A stretch of 64,000 bases of DNA, from positions 1 to 64,000 of the forward strand of contig NZ_JAKRSA010000012.1 in assembly GCF_022402485.1 (NCBI RefSeq). The letters run 5' to 3'. The notes beneath the pieces are model-generated. The model made no database searches. It was given only the letters and a program-made list of their open reading frames with translations, and was not told where the DNA came from. Positions 29,011-38,297 of this stretch are shown here, one piece after another (position 1 is the stretch's first letter; the number at the start of each line of letters is the position of its first letter). The DNA is from Phenylobacterium sp. (GTDB lineage Bacteria; Pseudomonadota; Alphaproteobacteria; Caulobacterales; Caulobacteraceae). A program made the position numbers and the translations under genes.

Positions 29011-29729
29011 GCGGCGGCGGCTTCCCCAGGACCGCCATGGTCATGGCGGCGGGCCTGGGCACCCGCATGCGCCCGCTGACCGACCACCGGCCTAAGCCCC
29101 TGGTGGAGGTGGCCGGCCGCGCCCTGATCGATCACGTCCTGGACCGGCTGGTGGAGGCTGGGGTCGAGACCGCGGTGGTCAATGTGCATCACTTCGCCGA
29201 CCAGATGGTGGCCCACCTGGCCCGCCGGGACGATATCCGCATCAAGATCAGCGATGAGCGCGCCGCCCTGCTGGATTCTGGCGGCGGCATCGCCCATGCC
29301 CGCAGCCTGCTAGGGAACGATCCGATCCTGGTGGCCAATATCGACTCCCTCTGGAACGGCGGGACCACGCCACCCTTGCAGACCCTGGCGCAGGCCTGGA
29401 ACCCCGAGCTGATGGATGTGCTGCTGCTGCTGGTCCCCCGTGGCCAGGGCATCGGGTTTGAGGGACCTCAGGGATTCTTCCGGGACGCGGCCGGTCGCCT
29501 GACCCATTCGGCGGCACCGGAGCCCCCGACCCCCTTTGCCAATGTGGGGTTCCAGATCCTCAAGCCACAGATCCTCGATGAGGTCCGGGAGACCGTGTTT
29601 TCTATCGTGCCCCTCTGGCGCAAGCTGTCCGAGCAGGGTCGCCTGCATGGGGCGGTGATGGACGCCTTCTGGATGCATGTGGGCGATCCCGCCGCCCGGG
29701 AGGCCGCAGAAGCCAAGCTCGCGCCGTGA
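29007..29729 (+). CDS. murU: N-acetylmuramate-1-phosphate uridylyltransferase
   Basis: The 240-residue nucleotidyltransferase has the signature MVMAAGLGTRMRPLTDHRPKPLVEVAGR and the DSGGGIAHA and NIDSLW motifs. With AmgK it converts MurNAc-1-P to UDP-MurNAc in peptidoglycan recycling. It overlaps amgK by 4 bases (ATGA) and addB by 4 bases (GTGA). Other NTP sugar transferases share the fold, so the specific substrate is inferred from the neighbour. Confidence 0.9.
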   Translation: MSGGGFPRTAMVMAAGLGTRMRPLTDHRPKPLVEVAGRALIDHVLDRLVEAGVETAVVNVHHFADQMVAHLARRDDIRIKISDERAALLDSGGGIAHARSLLGNDPILVANIDSLWNGGTTPPLQTLAQAWNPELMDVLLLLVPRGQGIGFEGPQGFFRDAAGRLTHSAAPEPPTPFANVGFQILKPQILDEVRETVFSIVPLWRKLSEQGRLHGAVMDAFWMHVGDPAAREAAEAKLAP

Positions 29730-32700
29730 GCCGAGCACCCTCGCTCTTTTCCGGCTCTGAACCGCGCTGGTTCAATATTCCAGCCCACCGTCCCTTTGTC
29801 CGCGACCTGGCCCAGGGGCTCCATGACGCCCTGGCCCCCTTGGGTCCGGAGGCCCTGTCCCAGGCCACCGTCCTGACCCCTACCCGGCGGGGTGCCCGGG
29901 TCCTGGCCGACGCCTTCCTGGCGGCCGGCGGGGGGCTGGCCATGCTGCCACCGCAGATCCGGCCCCTGGGGGATCTGGACGCGGGCGAGCCCCCCTTCGA
30001 GCCGGGGGATCTGGCCGCAAAGCTGCCAGCCGCCATCGACCCTCTGCGCCGGCGGCTGGAGCTGACCCGGCTGGTGAAAACCCACGAAAACCTGCTCTCC
30101 CGCGACCTGGACGCCTCGGCCGCCCTGGAGCTGGCCGACGCGCTTGGGGGATTTCTCGACAGCCTGCAGATCGAGGAGGTGGACGCCTCCGGGGCCCTGG
30201 CGGGTCTGGTGGACGCCGAGCTGGCCGAGCACTGGCAGGTCTCCCGCAGTTTCCTGGAAACCGCCCTGGCCGCGTGGCCTGAGCGCCTGGCGGCGTTGGG
30301 CGTCGTCGACACCAGCCAGCGCCGGGTCGCCCTGCTGCGGGCTCTGGCCGAACAGTGGAACCTGCGACCGCCCTCGGGGGTCCTGGTCGCCGCCGGCTCC
30401 ACCGGCACGGCGCCAGCCACAGCCGAGCTGCTGGCGGTGATCGCCAGGGCACCCCAGGGCTGCGTGGTCCTGCCGGGCCTTGATGAGAGCCTGGCCCAGA
30501 CCGCCTGGGACAAGGTGGATGAGCAGCACCCGCAAGGGGCGCTGAGCCGGCTGCTGACCCGGGCGGGCCTTAGCCGGGACTCGGTGAAGACCTGGCCGGC
30601 ATCCGCCCCCTATCAGAGCCAGGGCCGCTGGCGACGGCGGGTGATCAATGAGGCCCTGCGCCCGGCTGAGGCCACCGCCGACTGGCTGAGCGTGATCGAG
30701 AACCTGCGGGCCGAGGGCGCCAAGGAAGGGGTAGACCCCATCGCCGAGGGTCTGGCGGGCCTCTCGGTGGTCACCGCCCGCAGCGAGGAGGAGGCCGCCA
30801 CCGTGGCCGCCCTGCTGCTGCGGGAAACCCTGGAAATCCCAGGCGCGACCGGGGCCCTGGTGGCGCCTGACCAGAACCTGGCCCGTCGGGTGACGTTGAA
30901 GCTCGCCCGGTGGGGAATCGTTCCGGACTCTTCGGTGGGCATGCCCCTGATGGCCTGTCCCGCCGGGGTGCTGGCGGGTATGGTGGCGAAGCTGGCCGCC
31001 GAACCGCTCCATCCCGTGCTGATGCTGGGGGTCCTCAAACACCCCCTGACCCGGCTGGGCGAGCATCAGGACGCCCTGGAGCCCCGACTGATCGACCTGG
31101 AGCGTTTTGGCCTGCGCGGATCAAGGCCGGTCGACTGGGGCGCCCTCACCCGGCGTCTGGAGGCCGGTCTTTCCGACGAGACCCGGCGGGCAGGGGCCAG
31201 TGGCCTGATTACCGCCCTGCGCAGCGCCCTCACCCCCCTCACCGACCTGAGCGCCCCGGCCCCCGCGGCGGAGCGGGCGCGGGCCCTGGCCCTGGCGTTG
31301 GAGGCCCTGGCCTTGGAGGCCGGCGGCGGCTCTGGACGCCTGTGGGGCGGGGCCGGGGGCGAGGCGCTGTCCCAGCTGCTGGCCGGGTTGATGGCGGAGG
31401 CCGGAGCCCTGCCGCCGGTGACCCCCAAGGGCTTCGCCGACCTGCTGATCCGGTTGATGGGGGACGAGACCATCCGGGTCGGCGGGGCCACCCATCCCCG
31501 GCTGCGGATTCTTGGGGCCATCGAGGCCCGTCTGGTGCGGGCCGACCGTCTGGTGGTGGCGGGTCTGGAAGAGGGCGTCTGGCCGCAAGGCGCGCCGCTG
31601 GATCCCTTCCTGTCGCGGCCCATGCGCAAGCAGCTGAACCTGCCGCCGCCGGAGCGCCGGGTCGGGCTGGCCGCCCACGACTTCGCCCAGGCCGCCTGCG
31701 CCCCCAATGTAGTCCTGCTGCATTCTGAGCGTCGGGATGGGCAGCCGACGGTGAAGTCCCGCTGGCTCTGGCGGCTGGAGACCCTGGCCCGGGGGGCAGG
31801 CCTTGTCCTGCCAAGCCGCCCTGAGGTTCTGGACTGGGCCAGGGCCCTGGACGCCGCCCCAGACTATGCCCCGATCGCCCGCCCGGCCCCGCGGCCACCG
31901 GTGGCCGATCGGCCCACTCAGTTTGCCGTCACCCGCATCGAGTCTTTGACCCGGGACCCCTATGCCGTCTGGGCCAGGGACATTCTGCGGCTCTACCGCC
32001 TGGACCGCCCCGATGAACCTGTGGAGGCCCGGGCCCGGGGCACGGCTATCCATGAGGCCTTTGAGACCTTCGCCCGCCGCCACCCCAAGGCCCTGCCGCC
32101 GGACCCTGCGCGAGAGTTCGCCGCGCTCTATCTCGAAGCCCTGGCCGCCGCTGGTGCGCCACCGGAGTCCCTCGCCCGGGAGCAGGCCCTGGCCCAGGAG
32201 GCTGCGGCCTGGGTGGTGGCCCTGGAGGCCGAGCGGCGGGCCGACGGGCGCGATATCCATGTGGAGGCCAACGGCCAGATCACGGTGCGTGCCGGGGACC
32301 GGGACTTCATCCTGACCGCCAAGGCCGACCGGATCGAGACCGGCCCCGACGGCTACGCCCATGTTCTGGACTACAAGACCGGCCAGGCGCCGTCGAAGAA
32401 GATGGTCCAGACGGGCTTTTCCCCCCAACTGACCCTGACCGGGGCCATCGTCGCCCGGGGCGGGTTCAAGGACGTGCCGGCCACGCCCCCCGGCGACCTC
32501 GTCTATCTGCAGGTCACCGGCCGCCGCCCCGCCGGCAAGGTCGAGGTGCGGGCGGTCGCCGGCGAGGACAGCCAGGACGCCGCTGAACAGGCCCTGGCCG
32601 GCGCCATCAACCTGCTGACCCAGTTCGACGACCCCGAACGCCCCTATCTGTCGCGGACCGCCCCGCAGTTCGTCCACGACTATGCGGGCGATTATGGCCA

Positions 32701-32758
32701 TCTGGCCCGGGTGTTTGAGTGGTCCACCAGCGGCGAAGATGGCGAGGGGGAGGGATGA
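29726..32758 (+). CDS. addB: Double-strand break repair protein AddB
   Basis: The 1010-residue subunit of the AddAB helicase-nuclease starts with GTG overlapping the murU stop. The N-terminal part (FNIPAHRPFVRDLAQGL, LTPTRRGARVLADAFL) is the alphaproteobacterial AddB form with a degenerate helicase. The C-terminal nuclease has HVLDYKTGQAPSKKMVQTG, with the catalytic Asp and Lys of the PD-(D/E)XK fold. With AddA it processes broken ends for RecA loading. It overlaps addA by 4 bases (ATGA). Confidence 0.95.
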   Translation: MSRAPSLFSGSEPRWFNIPAHRPFVRDLAQGLHDALAPLGPEALSQATVLTPTRRGARVLADAFLAAGGGLAMLPPQIRPLGDLDAGEPPFEPGDLAAKLPAAIDPLRRRLELTRLVKTHENLLSRDLDASAALELADALGGFLDSLQIEEVDASGALAGLVDAELAEHWQVSRSFLETALAAWPERLAALGVVDTSQRRVALLRALAEQWNLRPPSGVLVAAGSTGTAPATAELLAVIARAPQGCVVLPGLDESLAQTAWDKVDEQHPQGALSRLLTRAGLSRDSVKTWPASAPYQSQGRWRRRVINEALRPAEATADWLSVIENLRAEGAKEGVDPIAEGLAGLSVVTARSEEEAATVAALLLRETLEIPGATGALVAPDQNLARRVTLKLARWGIVPDSSVGMPLMACPAGVLAGMVAKLAAEPLHPVLMLGVLKHPLTRLGEHQDALEPRLIDLERFGLRGSRPVDWGALTRRLEAGLSDETRRAGASGLITALRSALTPLTDLSAPAPAAERARALALALEALALEAGGGSGRLWGGAGGEALSQLLAGLMAEAGALPPVTPKGFADLLIRLMGDETIRVGGATHPRLRILGAIEARLVRADRLVVAGLEEGVWPQGAPLDPFLSRPMRKQLNLPPPERRVGLAAHDFAQAACAPNVVLLHSERRDGQPTVKSRWLWRLETLARGAGLVLPSRPEVLDWARALDAAPDYAPIARPAPRPPVADRPTQFAVTRIESLTRDPYAVWARDILRLYRLDRPDEPVEARARGTAIHEAFETFARRHPKALPPDPAREFAALYLEALAAAGAPPESLAREQALAQEAAAWVVALEAERRADGRDIHVEANGQITVRAGDRDFILTAKADRIETGPDGYAHVLDYKTGQAPSKKMVQTGFSPQLTLTGAIVARGGFKDVPATPPGDLVYLQVTGRRPAGKVEVRAVAGEDSQDAAEQALAGAINLLTQFDDPERPYLSRTAPQFVHDYAGDYGHLARVFEWSTSGEDGEGEG

Positions 32759-35700
32759 GCCCCGTTATCGACATCGGCATCGACATCAACCCCCAGCGCA
32801 CGGCGGCAGACCCCGAGCTGTCGGCCTTCGTCACCGCCAATGCGGGCTCGGGCAAGACCAAGACCCTGATCGACCGGGTGGCCCGGCTGCTGCTGGCCGG
32901 CGCAGCGCCGGCCGCCATACTGTGTGTCACCTACACCAAGGCCGCCGCCGCTGAGATGCAGCGGCGGCTGTTTGACCTCCTGGGCCAGTGGTCGGTGTGC
33001 GACGACGGGGCGCTACGTCAGGCCCTGGCCGCGCTGGAGGGCCGCAAGGCCGGCGACTATGACGCTACGCGGCTATCGGCGGCCCGGGCCCTGTTTGCCC
33101 AGGCCCTGGAAACGCCGGGCGGTCTGAAGATCCAGACCATCCACGCCTTCTGCGAAAAGCTGCTGCGGCGGTTCCCCCTGGAGGCCGGCATCTCGCCCGG
33201 GTTCCGGGTGATGGATGACCCGGCCGCCGCCCTGATCGCCAGGGCCGCCCGTCAGGCCGTGGCCCGCCATGCCCTGAGCGGCGAGGGCAGCGTGGCCCAG
33301 GCCTATGCGCGGTTGTCGGTGAGCCTGGATTTCCGCGCCTTTGAGCAGATGTTCGCCACCTTTGAGGCCCGCAGAGGAGCCCTGGACGCTTTCGTCGCCC
33401 GTGAGGGGGGGCTGAGTGGCGCGCTGGCCTGGATTTGGGACGCCTGCGGTTTTAGGGGCGAGACCGATCCCGAGGCCGTGGCCCTCGCAGCCATGGCTGA
33501 CCTTGACCGGGCCCTGTGGCGGGAGGCCGCCGAGGTCCTGGCCCTGGGGGGCAAGACCGACCAGGCCAATGCAATGACGCTGGCCGCCGTGGCGGCCGAC
33601 CCCGAGGCGACCCTGTCCGACGCCCTGAAGGCCCTGTTCACCGTCGGGGGCGAGGGCACGCCTGCCACCTGGGTGGGCAAGACCAAGGCCTTTGCCGCCG
33701 CCGAGCCCCTGCGCCAGGCCCTGCTGGCCGAGCAGGCGCGGCTGGCCCTGGCCCGCGATCAGGTCCGGGCGGCCAATATCGCCTGGGACAGCGCCTATGT
33801 GCTGGTCCTGGCCCAGGCCTATCTGACGGCTTACGGCCAGGAAAAGGCCGCCGCCGGGGCGCTGGACTTCGGCGATCTGATCGAAAAGACTCGGGCCCTG
33901 GTGGCCGAGCGCCCCATGGCCGCCTGGGTGCTTTACAAGCTGGACGGGGGCATCGATCACATCCTGCTGGACGAGGCCCAGGACACCGCGCCTGAGCAGT
34001 GGGAGATCCTCAGCGCGCTCACCGCCGAGTTCTTTGCCGGCGAAGGCCGCGAGCGCCAGAAGGCCCGCAGCCTGTTCGTGGTCGGCGACGAAAAGCAGTC
34101 GATCTATTCCTTCCAGGGGGCCGCGCCCGAGCGCCTGCGCCTGGAGACCGAGACCTATCTGGCCCGCATCCAGGACGCCGGCGGCCGCGCACAGAGCGTG
34201 CCCCTGGCCGCCTCCTGGCGCTCCACCATCGATGTGCTGAACTATGTGGATGCGGTGTTTTCAGCCCCTGAAACCCAAGCCGGCGTGCCGCCTGCCCGGG
34301 GGGAGGAGGCCGTGCGCCACATCCCCATGCGCCGCGACCACCGGGGCTGTGTCGATATCTGGCCCCTGGAGCGGGAGCCCAAGGGCGAGGACCGGGAGGC
34401 CTGGGACGCGCCGCTGGACGCCGACGGCCCGGCCAGCGCCAACCGTCGCCTGGCCGAAAACATCGCCCGGGAGATCGAGGACCTTGTGGCCAGGGGGGAC
34501 GGGGTGTTCGACAAGGATCTGGACGGCGAGGACGGCACCCGCGGCGCCTGGCGCCCGGCCCGCTATGGCGATGTCCTGATCCTGGTCCGCCGGCGCAAGG
34601 CGTTGTTCGAAGACATCCTGCGGGCCCTGAAACGGCGCGGCGTGCCGGTGGCCGGCGCCGACCGCCTGGCCCTGTCGGAGCACATCATCTTCGATGACCT
34701 GCTGGCGGTGGCGCGCTTTGTGCTGTTCCCCCAGGACGAGCTGACCCTGGCGGCCCTGCTGAAAAGCCCGTTCTGCGGCCTGGACGATGAGGCCCTCTAT
34801 GCTCTGGCCAAGCCCCGCAAGCCCGGCGACCTGTGGAGCGCCCTGCAGGCCCGCGCCCCAGAGCGTCCAGACTGGACCGACGCCCTGGCTTTCCTCAAGG
34901 CCGCCCGGGAGGAAGCCCAGCGCCGGCGGCCCTTCGAATTCTATGGCCGGCTGCTGTCCCTGCGCGACGGGGCCGGCGCCTCCATGCGCCAGAAGATCGT
35001 GCGCAGGCTCGGCACCGAGGCCGAGGACGCCCTGGACGAATTCCTGGCCCAGGCCCAGGCCGCCGAGCAGCGGGGCATCTGCGACCTGGAAGGCCTGACT
35101 GACGCGCTGGCCGGCCTCAACATCACCGTCAAGCGGGAGATGGAGGCGGCCAGGGACGAGGTCCGCGTCATGACCGCCCATGGCGCCAAGGGGCTGGAGG
35201 CGGCCATCGTCTTCCTGCCCGAGACCACCCTCTCAAGCCTTGGTCGAGGCTCGCCCCTGCTGGAAACCGAGGACGGCGGCTTCCTGTGGTGTGCGTCCAA
35301 GGCCCTGGACTGCGCCGCCTCGGCGAAGGCCCGGGAGCGCCGGGCCAGCAAGGATGAGGAGGAGGCCTACCGCCTGCTCTATGTGGCCCTGACCCGTGCC
35401 CGCGACCGGCTGGTGATCTGCGGCCGGATCGCCGCCGACGCCAAGGAAGACAACCTCAAGGGCTGGTGGGCGGCGATCCAGGCGGGTTTTGCGCACCCCG
35501 ACATTGCCCCGCATCTGCGGCCGGCCGCCTGCGGCCAGGTCATGGCCCAGCGGTTTGGCGAGGACCCGCAGGTCCTGGGTAAGGGCACCCGTGCGGCCCC
35601 GAGCGCCGCCGCCCTGCCGGCCTGGGCCCGCAGCGACGCGCCCCTCGACCCGATGGCGCGCCTGGCCTCCCCCGCCGACCTTGGGGAGGTCCAGGACGTC

Positions 35701-36258
35701 CTCGCCCCCTCCCCCCTGGCCCGGGTCGGCGGGCTGGGCCGGTTCAGGCGCGGCGACCTGATCCACCGGCTGTTGCAGATCCTGCCCGACCTGCCCCTGG
35801 AGGGCCGCGCCGCCGCCGCCGCCGCCATCCTCGCCCGGGAGCCCGACCTCACCGACGACCAGCGGGCCGAGATGGCGGGCGCGGCGCTGGCCGTCCTGGC
35901 CGATCCGCGCTTTGCCGATGTGTTTTCCGCCGACGGCCGGGCCGAGGTGGCCATCGCCGGGGGGGCTACCACCCTGCCCCCTGGCCTGCAGATCTCCGGC
36001 CGCATCGACCGGCTGGTGGTTCGCCCAGACCGGGTTCTGGTGGTGGACTTCAAGACCAACCGCCCCTCGCCCGACGCCATCGAGGACGCCCATCGCGCCT
36101 ATATCCGCCAGATGGCGCTCTATGTGGCCGTGCTCGCCGAGGTGTTCCCCGGCCGGGCCATTGAGGCGGCGCTGGTCTGGACCGATGGCCCGAAGCTGAT
36201 GGCGGTGCCAGAATTCCTGATGGCCCAGGCCCTGGCTGATCTGGGGTCTGAGAGTTGA
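32755..36258 (+). CDS. addA: Double-strand break repair helicase-nuclease AddA
   Basis: The 1167-residue UvrD-type helicase has motif I ANAGSGKTKTLIDRV, Ia TYTKAAAAEM, II LLDEAQDTAPEQW, III GDEKQSIYSFQGA, V VMTAHGAKGLEA and VI LLYVALTRARDRLVI. The C-terminal PD-(D/E)XK nuclease core reads VLVVDFKTNRP. It unwinds and resects double-strand ends with AddB. The start ATG 32755 overlaps the addB stop. It is the last gene of a six-gene overlapping set; trxA follows after 80 bases. Confidence 0.97.
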   Translation: MSPVIDIGIDINPQRTAADPELSAFVTANAGSGKTKTLIDRVARLLLAGAAPAAILCVTYTKAAAAEMQRRLFDLLGQWSVCDDGALRQALAALEGRKAGDYDATRLSAARALFAQALETPGGLKIQTIHAFCEKLLRRFPLEAGISPGFRVMDDPAAALIARAARQAVARHALSGEGSVAQAYARLSVSLDFRAFEQMFATFEARRGALDAFVAREGGLSGALAWIWDACGFRGETDPEAVALAAMADLDRALWREAAEVLALGGKTDQANAMTLAAVAADPEATLSDALKALFTVGGEGTPATWVGKTKAFAAAEPLRQALLAEQARLALARDQVRAANIAWDSAYVLVLAQAYLTAYGQEKAAAGALDFGDLIEKTRALVAERPMAAWVLYKLDGGIDHILLDEAQDTAPEQWEILSALTAEFFAGEGRERQKARSLFVVGDEKQSIYSFQGAAPERLRLETETYLARIQDAGGRAQSVPLAASWRSTIDVLNYVDAVFSAPETQAGVPPARGEEAVRHIPMRRDHRGCVDIWPLEREPKGEDREAWDAPLDADGPASANRRLAENIAREIEDLVARGDGVFDKDLDGEDGTRGAWRPARYGDVLILVRRRKALFEDILRALKRRGVPVAGADRLALSEHIIFDDLLAVARFVLFPQDELTLAALLKSPFCGLDDEALYALAKPRKPGDLWSALQARAPERPDWTDALAFLKAAREEAQRRRPFEFYGRLLSLRDGAGASMRQKIVRRLGTEAEDALDEFLAQAQAAEQRGICDLEGLTDALAGLNITVKREMEAARDEVRVMTAHGAKGLEAAIVFLPETTLSSLGRGSPLLETEDGGFLWCASKALDCAASAKARERRASKDEEEAYRLLYVALTRARDRLVICGRIAADAKEDNLKGWWAAIQAGFAHPDIAPHLRPAACGQVMAQRFGEDPQVLGKGTRAAPSAAALPAWARSDAPLDPMARLASPADLGEVQDVLAPSPLARVGGLGRFRRGDLIHRLLQILPDLPLEGRAAAAAAILAREPDLTDDQRAEMAGAALAVLADPRFADVFSADGRAEVAIAGGATTLPPGLQISGRIDRLVVRPDRVLVVDFKTNRPSPDAIEDAHRAYIRQMALYVAVLAEVFPGRAIEAALVWTDGPKLMAVPEFLMAQALADLGSES

Positions 36259-36338
36259 TCGCCGGGCCGCAGGGCCTTACATCCGTGGATCAAGAGGCGC
36301 CCGGCGCGCGTTAGGCCCCAGTCGCAAAAGGAGCTTCC

Positions 36339-36674
36339 ATGAGCACCGTCACCGTCACCGACGAGTCCTTCGAAAAAGACGTGCTGCAGGCGCAACGCCC
36401 GGTCCTGGTGGACTTCTGGGCCGAGTGGTGCGGCCCCTGCAAGCAGATCGCGCCCGCCCTGGAGCAGATCTCCGAGGAACTGGCCGGCCAGGTCACCATC
36501 GCCAAGCTGAACATCGAAGACAGCCCCACCACCCCGTCCCGCTACGGCGTGCGCGGCATCCCGACCATGATGCTGTTCAAGGACGGCCAGATGTCGTCCA
36601 TGAAGGTCGGCGCCATGCCCAAACAGAAGATCCTGGAGTGGCTGTCGGAAGCGGGTGTGCAACCGGCGGCGTGA
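36339..36674 (+). CDS. trxA: Thioredoxin
   Basis: The 111-residue protein has the active site WCGPC at residues 30-34, the DFWAEW strand before it and the cis-proline region GIPTMMLFKDG. It is a cytoplasmic disulfide reductant. AAGGAG precedes ATG 36339. It follows addA and is closed by a strong intrinsic terminator, which marks the right end of the conserved block before the lower-GC island. Confidence 0.97.
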   Translation: MSTVTVTDESFEKDVLQAQRPVLVDFWAEWCGPCKQIAPALEQISEELAGQVTIAKLNIEDSPTTPSRYGVRGIPTMMLFKDGQMSSMKVGAMPKQKILEWLSEAGVQPAA

Positions 36675-36703
36675 GGCGGTAGCGTCAGACGTGAGAGATT
36701 GCG

Positions 36704-36731
36704 AAAGGGTCGGCGAAAGCCGGCCCTTTTT
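36704..36731 (+). terminator. Rho-independent terminator after trxA
   Basis: The stem AAAGGGTCGGC pairs with GCCGGCCCTTT around a GAAA tetraloop and runs into a T-tract at 36727-36731. It lies 29 bases after the trxA stop. The rest of the gap to 36887 shows no gene; it holds an inverted repeat CGTCAATTTGACG at 36808-36820. Confidence 0.88.
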
Positions 36732-36887
36732 CGTTTGGGGCATGGCGGCGGCGATGCGCCAGGAGTGGACGTTGGGATCACGCCGCAACCCGGACATTCG
36801 AAGCCAGCGTCAATTTGACGGGGGCACTGATAGTAGCGCCCACACTGCACGCCCTCTGCGCCCCGACAGTAAGCCCGGAGCGGACTA

Positions 36888-38051
36888 CTAGCCGCGATTA
36901 ACGACGAAGAAGCTGTCCATCCGCTTTTCGCTTGCGGCGCGGAATGGACTCCGCTCAGCCAGCGTCGCGTCCATCTCCGGATCCTGGGCCCAGGTCTGCT
37001 CGATCAGGCACCAGTCGATGGTGACGTGCTCGCCCTCATAGCCGACCTGGATGCCGACTCCCTTCGGCGATTTGTGGTCGTACATGGCCAGGTGGGTCAG
37101 GTTCCGCAGGCCCGTCACGCGCGCCTTCTCGCGTTCGGGCTCGTCCTTGGGGATGTCCGGATGTAACGGGGTGATCATGAAGGTGCACTGGCTGCCCGGG
37201 AACGTTAGGCGGTAGGGCATTTCGAACTTGCCGGCCTTGGCAGCCTCCAGCGATAGCAGGAATCGCTCCTTGATCGCGCGCCATACCGAGCGCGGGACGA
37301 CGGCGAACTGCAACATGATCCGATAGTAGGCGAGCGGCTGGTCGTCCTTCTCAATGTGGTCGTGCAGGTTGCCGACCAGCATCGAGAGATCGAAGGCGTC
37401 GTAGTCCTGCACCAGCCGCCTGAGGATTTCGCGCATCCCCGCTTCAGGAACCACGGCCTCGGCGATGAAGGCCCCCATGATGTCGGGCTCGATCACCGCC
37501 GGATCCGCGATCTTGCCCGCGACCTGCTCGCGGTAGACGAAGTAGCGGCGGATGTCCTCTGGCACCCGCAAGGTGTGCAGCACCCCACGATAGTCATCGA
37601 TGTCCAAGAGGTGAATGAAGCCCGCCGTGCGACTGACGTGGAAGCGCTTGAGTGCCAAGTCGTCCGGCAGCGCCTTGCCAGGCTGGAAGACGACGATCTT
37701 CAGGATGTCGACGAGGTCTACGCGCCGGATGTCGAATGCCTGGCCTCGCTCGTTGGTAATGCTGATCTGCGGCTCTTCGTCCAGAAAGCGAAGGGTGTCC
37801 CTCACCTGGCTTGTCGCCTTGTCGAGGACCTTCTTCTTGAACCAGCTCGCCTCAGTGTCGGCGTCCTCCGTCGGCGTCTCACGCTCCTTCAACTGGAGGG
37901 CGATTGCGAAGTCGCCGAACCAGACTAGGTTGTCGGCCAACTCAAGCTCCTGTCCGGGCTTCGGCGCGAACTTGTTCTCGGCGAAGGTGAACTCTTTCCA
38001 AAACGCTGCCCCGTTGACCTGAGCGACATGGTCTTCAAGGGTCATAGTCAT
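36888..38051 (-). CDS. Unrecognised nuclease-like protein (NERD/PD-(D/E)XK-type N-terminus)
   Basis: The 387-residue protein is not recognised as a named family. Its N-terminal region, FTFAENKFAPKPGQ then ELADNLVWFGDFAIALQLKERE (about residues 21-58), has the order expected of a restriction-endonuclease-like fold: Glu/Asp40, Asp47, and Gln53-x-Lys55 in the place of the usual Glu-x-Lys. WFKKKVLDKATSQVRDTLRF follows. The middle and C-terminal parts are mixed alpha/beta with no clear motif. It is divergent from a second nuclease-like gene with a 246-base shared promoter region. Base composition is lower in GC (about 57% in a sampled line) than the neighbours. A role in defence is an inference. 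Confidence 0.6.
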   Translation of the reverse strand: MTMTLEDHVAQVNGAAFWKEFTFAENKFAPKPGQELELADNLVWFGDFAIALQLKERETPTEDADTEASWFKKKVLDKATSQVRDTLRFLDEEPQISITNERGQAFDIRRVDLVDILKIVVFQPGKALPDDLALKRFHVSRTAGFIHLLDIDDYRGVLHTLRVPEDIRRYFVYREQVAGKIADPAVIEPDIMGAFIAEAVVPEAGMREILRRLVQDYDAFDLSMLVGNLHDHIEKDDQPLAYYRIMLQFAVVPRSVWRAIKERFLLSLEAAKAGKFEMPYRLTFPGSQCTFMITPLHPDIPKDEPEREKARVTGLRNLTHLAMYDHKSPKGVGIQVGYEGEHVTIDWCLIEQTWAQDPEMDATLAERSPFRAASEKRMDSFFVVNRG

Positions 38052-38297
38052 TGTTCAAACCGCATCAGTCCCAGCAACAGAAGAGATTCCTGACTTTCCG
38101 ACTCTTCGGCAGGAAAGCCCAACAAAATTGAGCCCACCACCCTTAAGGCTTTTCCGCACCGTCAGCAGCTTCTCGATTGGCGTCATGCTCGCCGCACGCG
38201 ACTTCTCGGAGGTGCGCCTATTGCAGGAAGCCTGGCTCGGGACCGTCCGCCCACCTTCATTTGCAGCGTATGACACCACGTTGGAAATCGAGGCTCC

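Noticed and set aside
36808-36820. Inverted repeat CGTCAATTTGACG, similar to the half-sites of the TGACG-N4-CGTCA palindrome
   Set aside because: The half-sites point outward and the spacing differs, and it is not near a start codon; probably unrelated.
38055-38279. A 74-codon minus-strand frame in the gap between the two nuclease-like genes
   Set aside because: It has no ribosome site or recognisable domain and lies in what should be a bidirectional promoter region, so it was not called as a gene.
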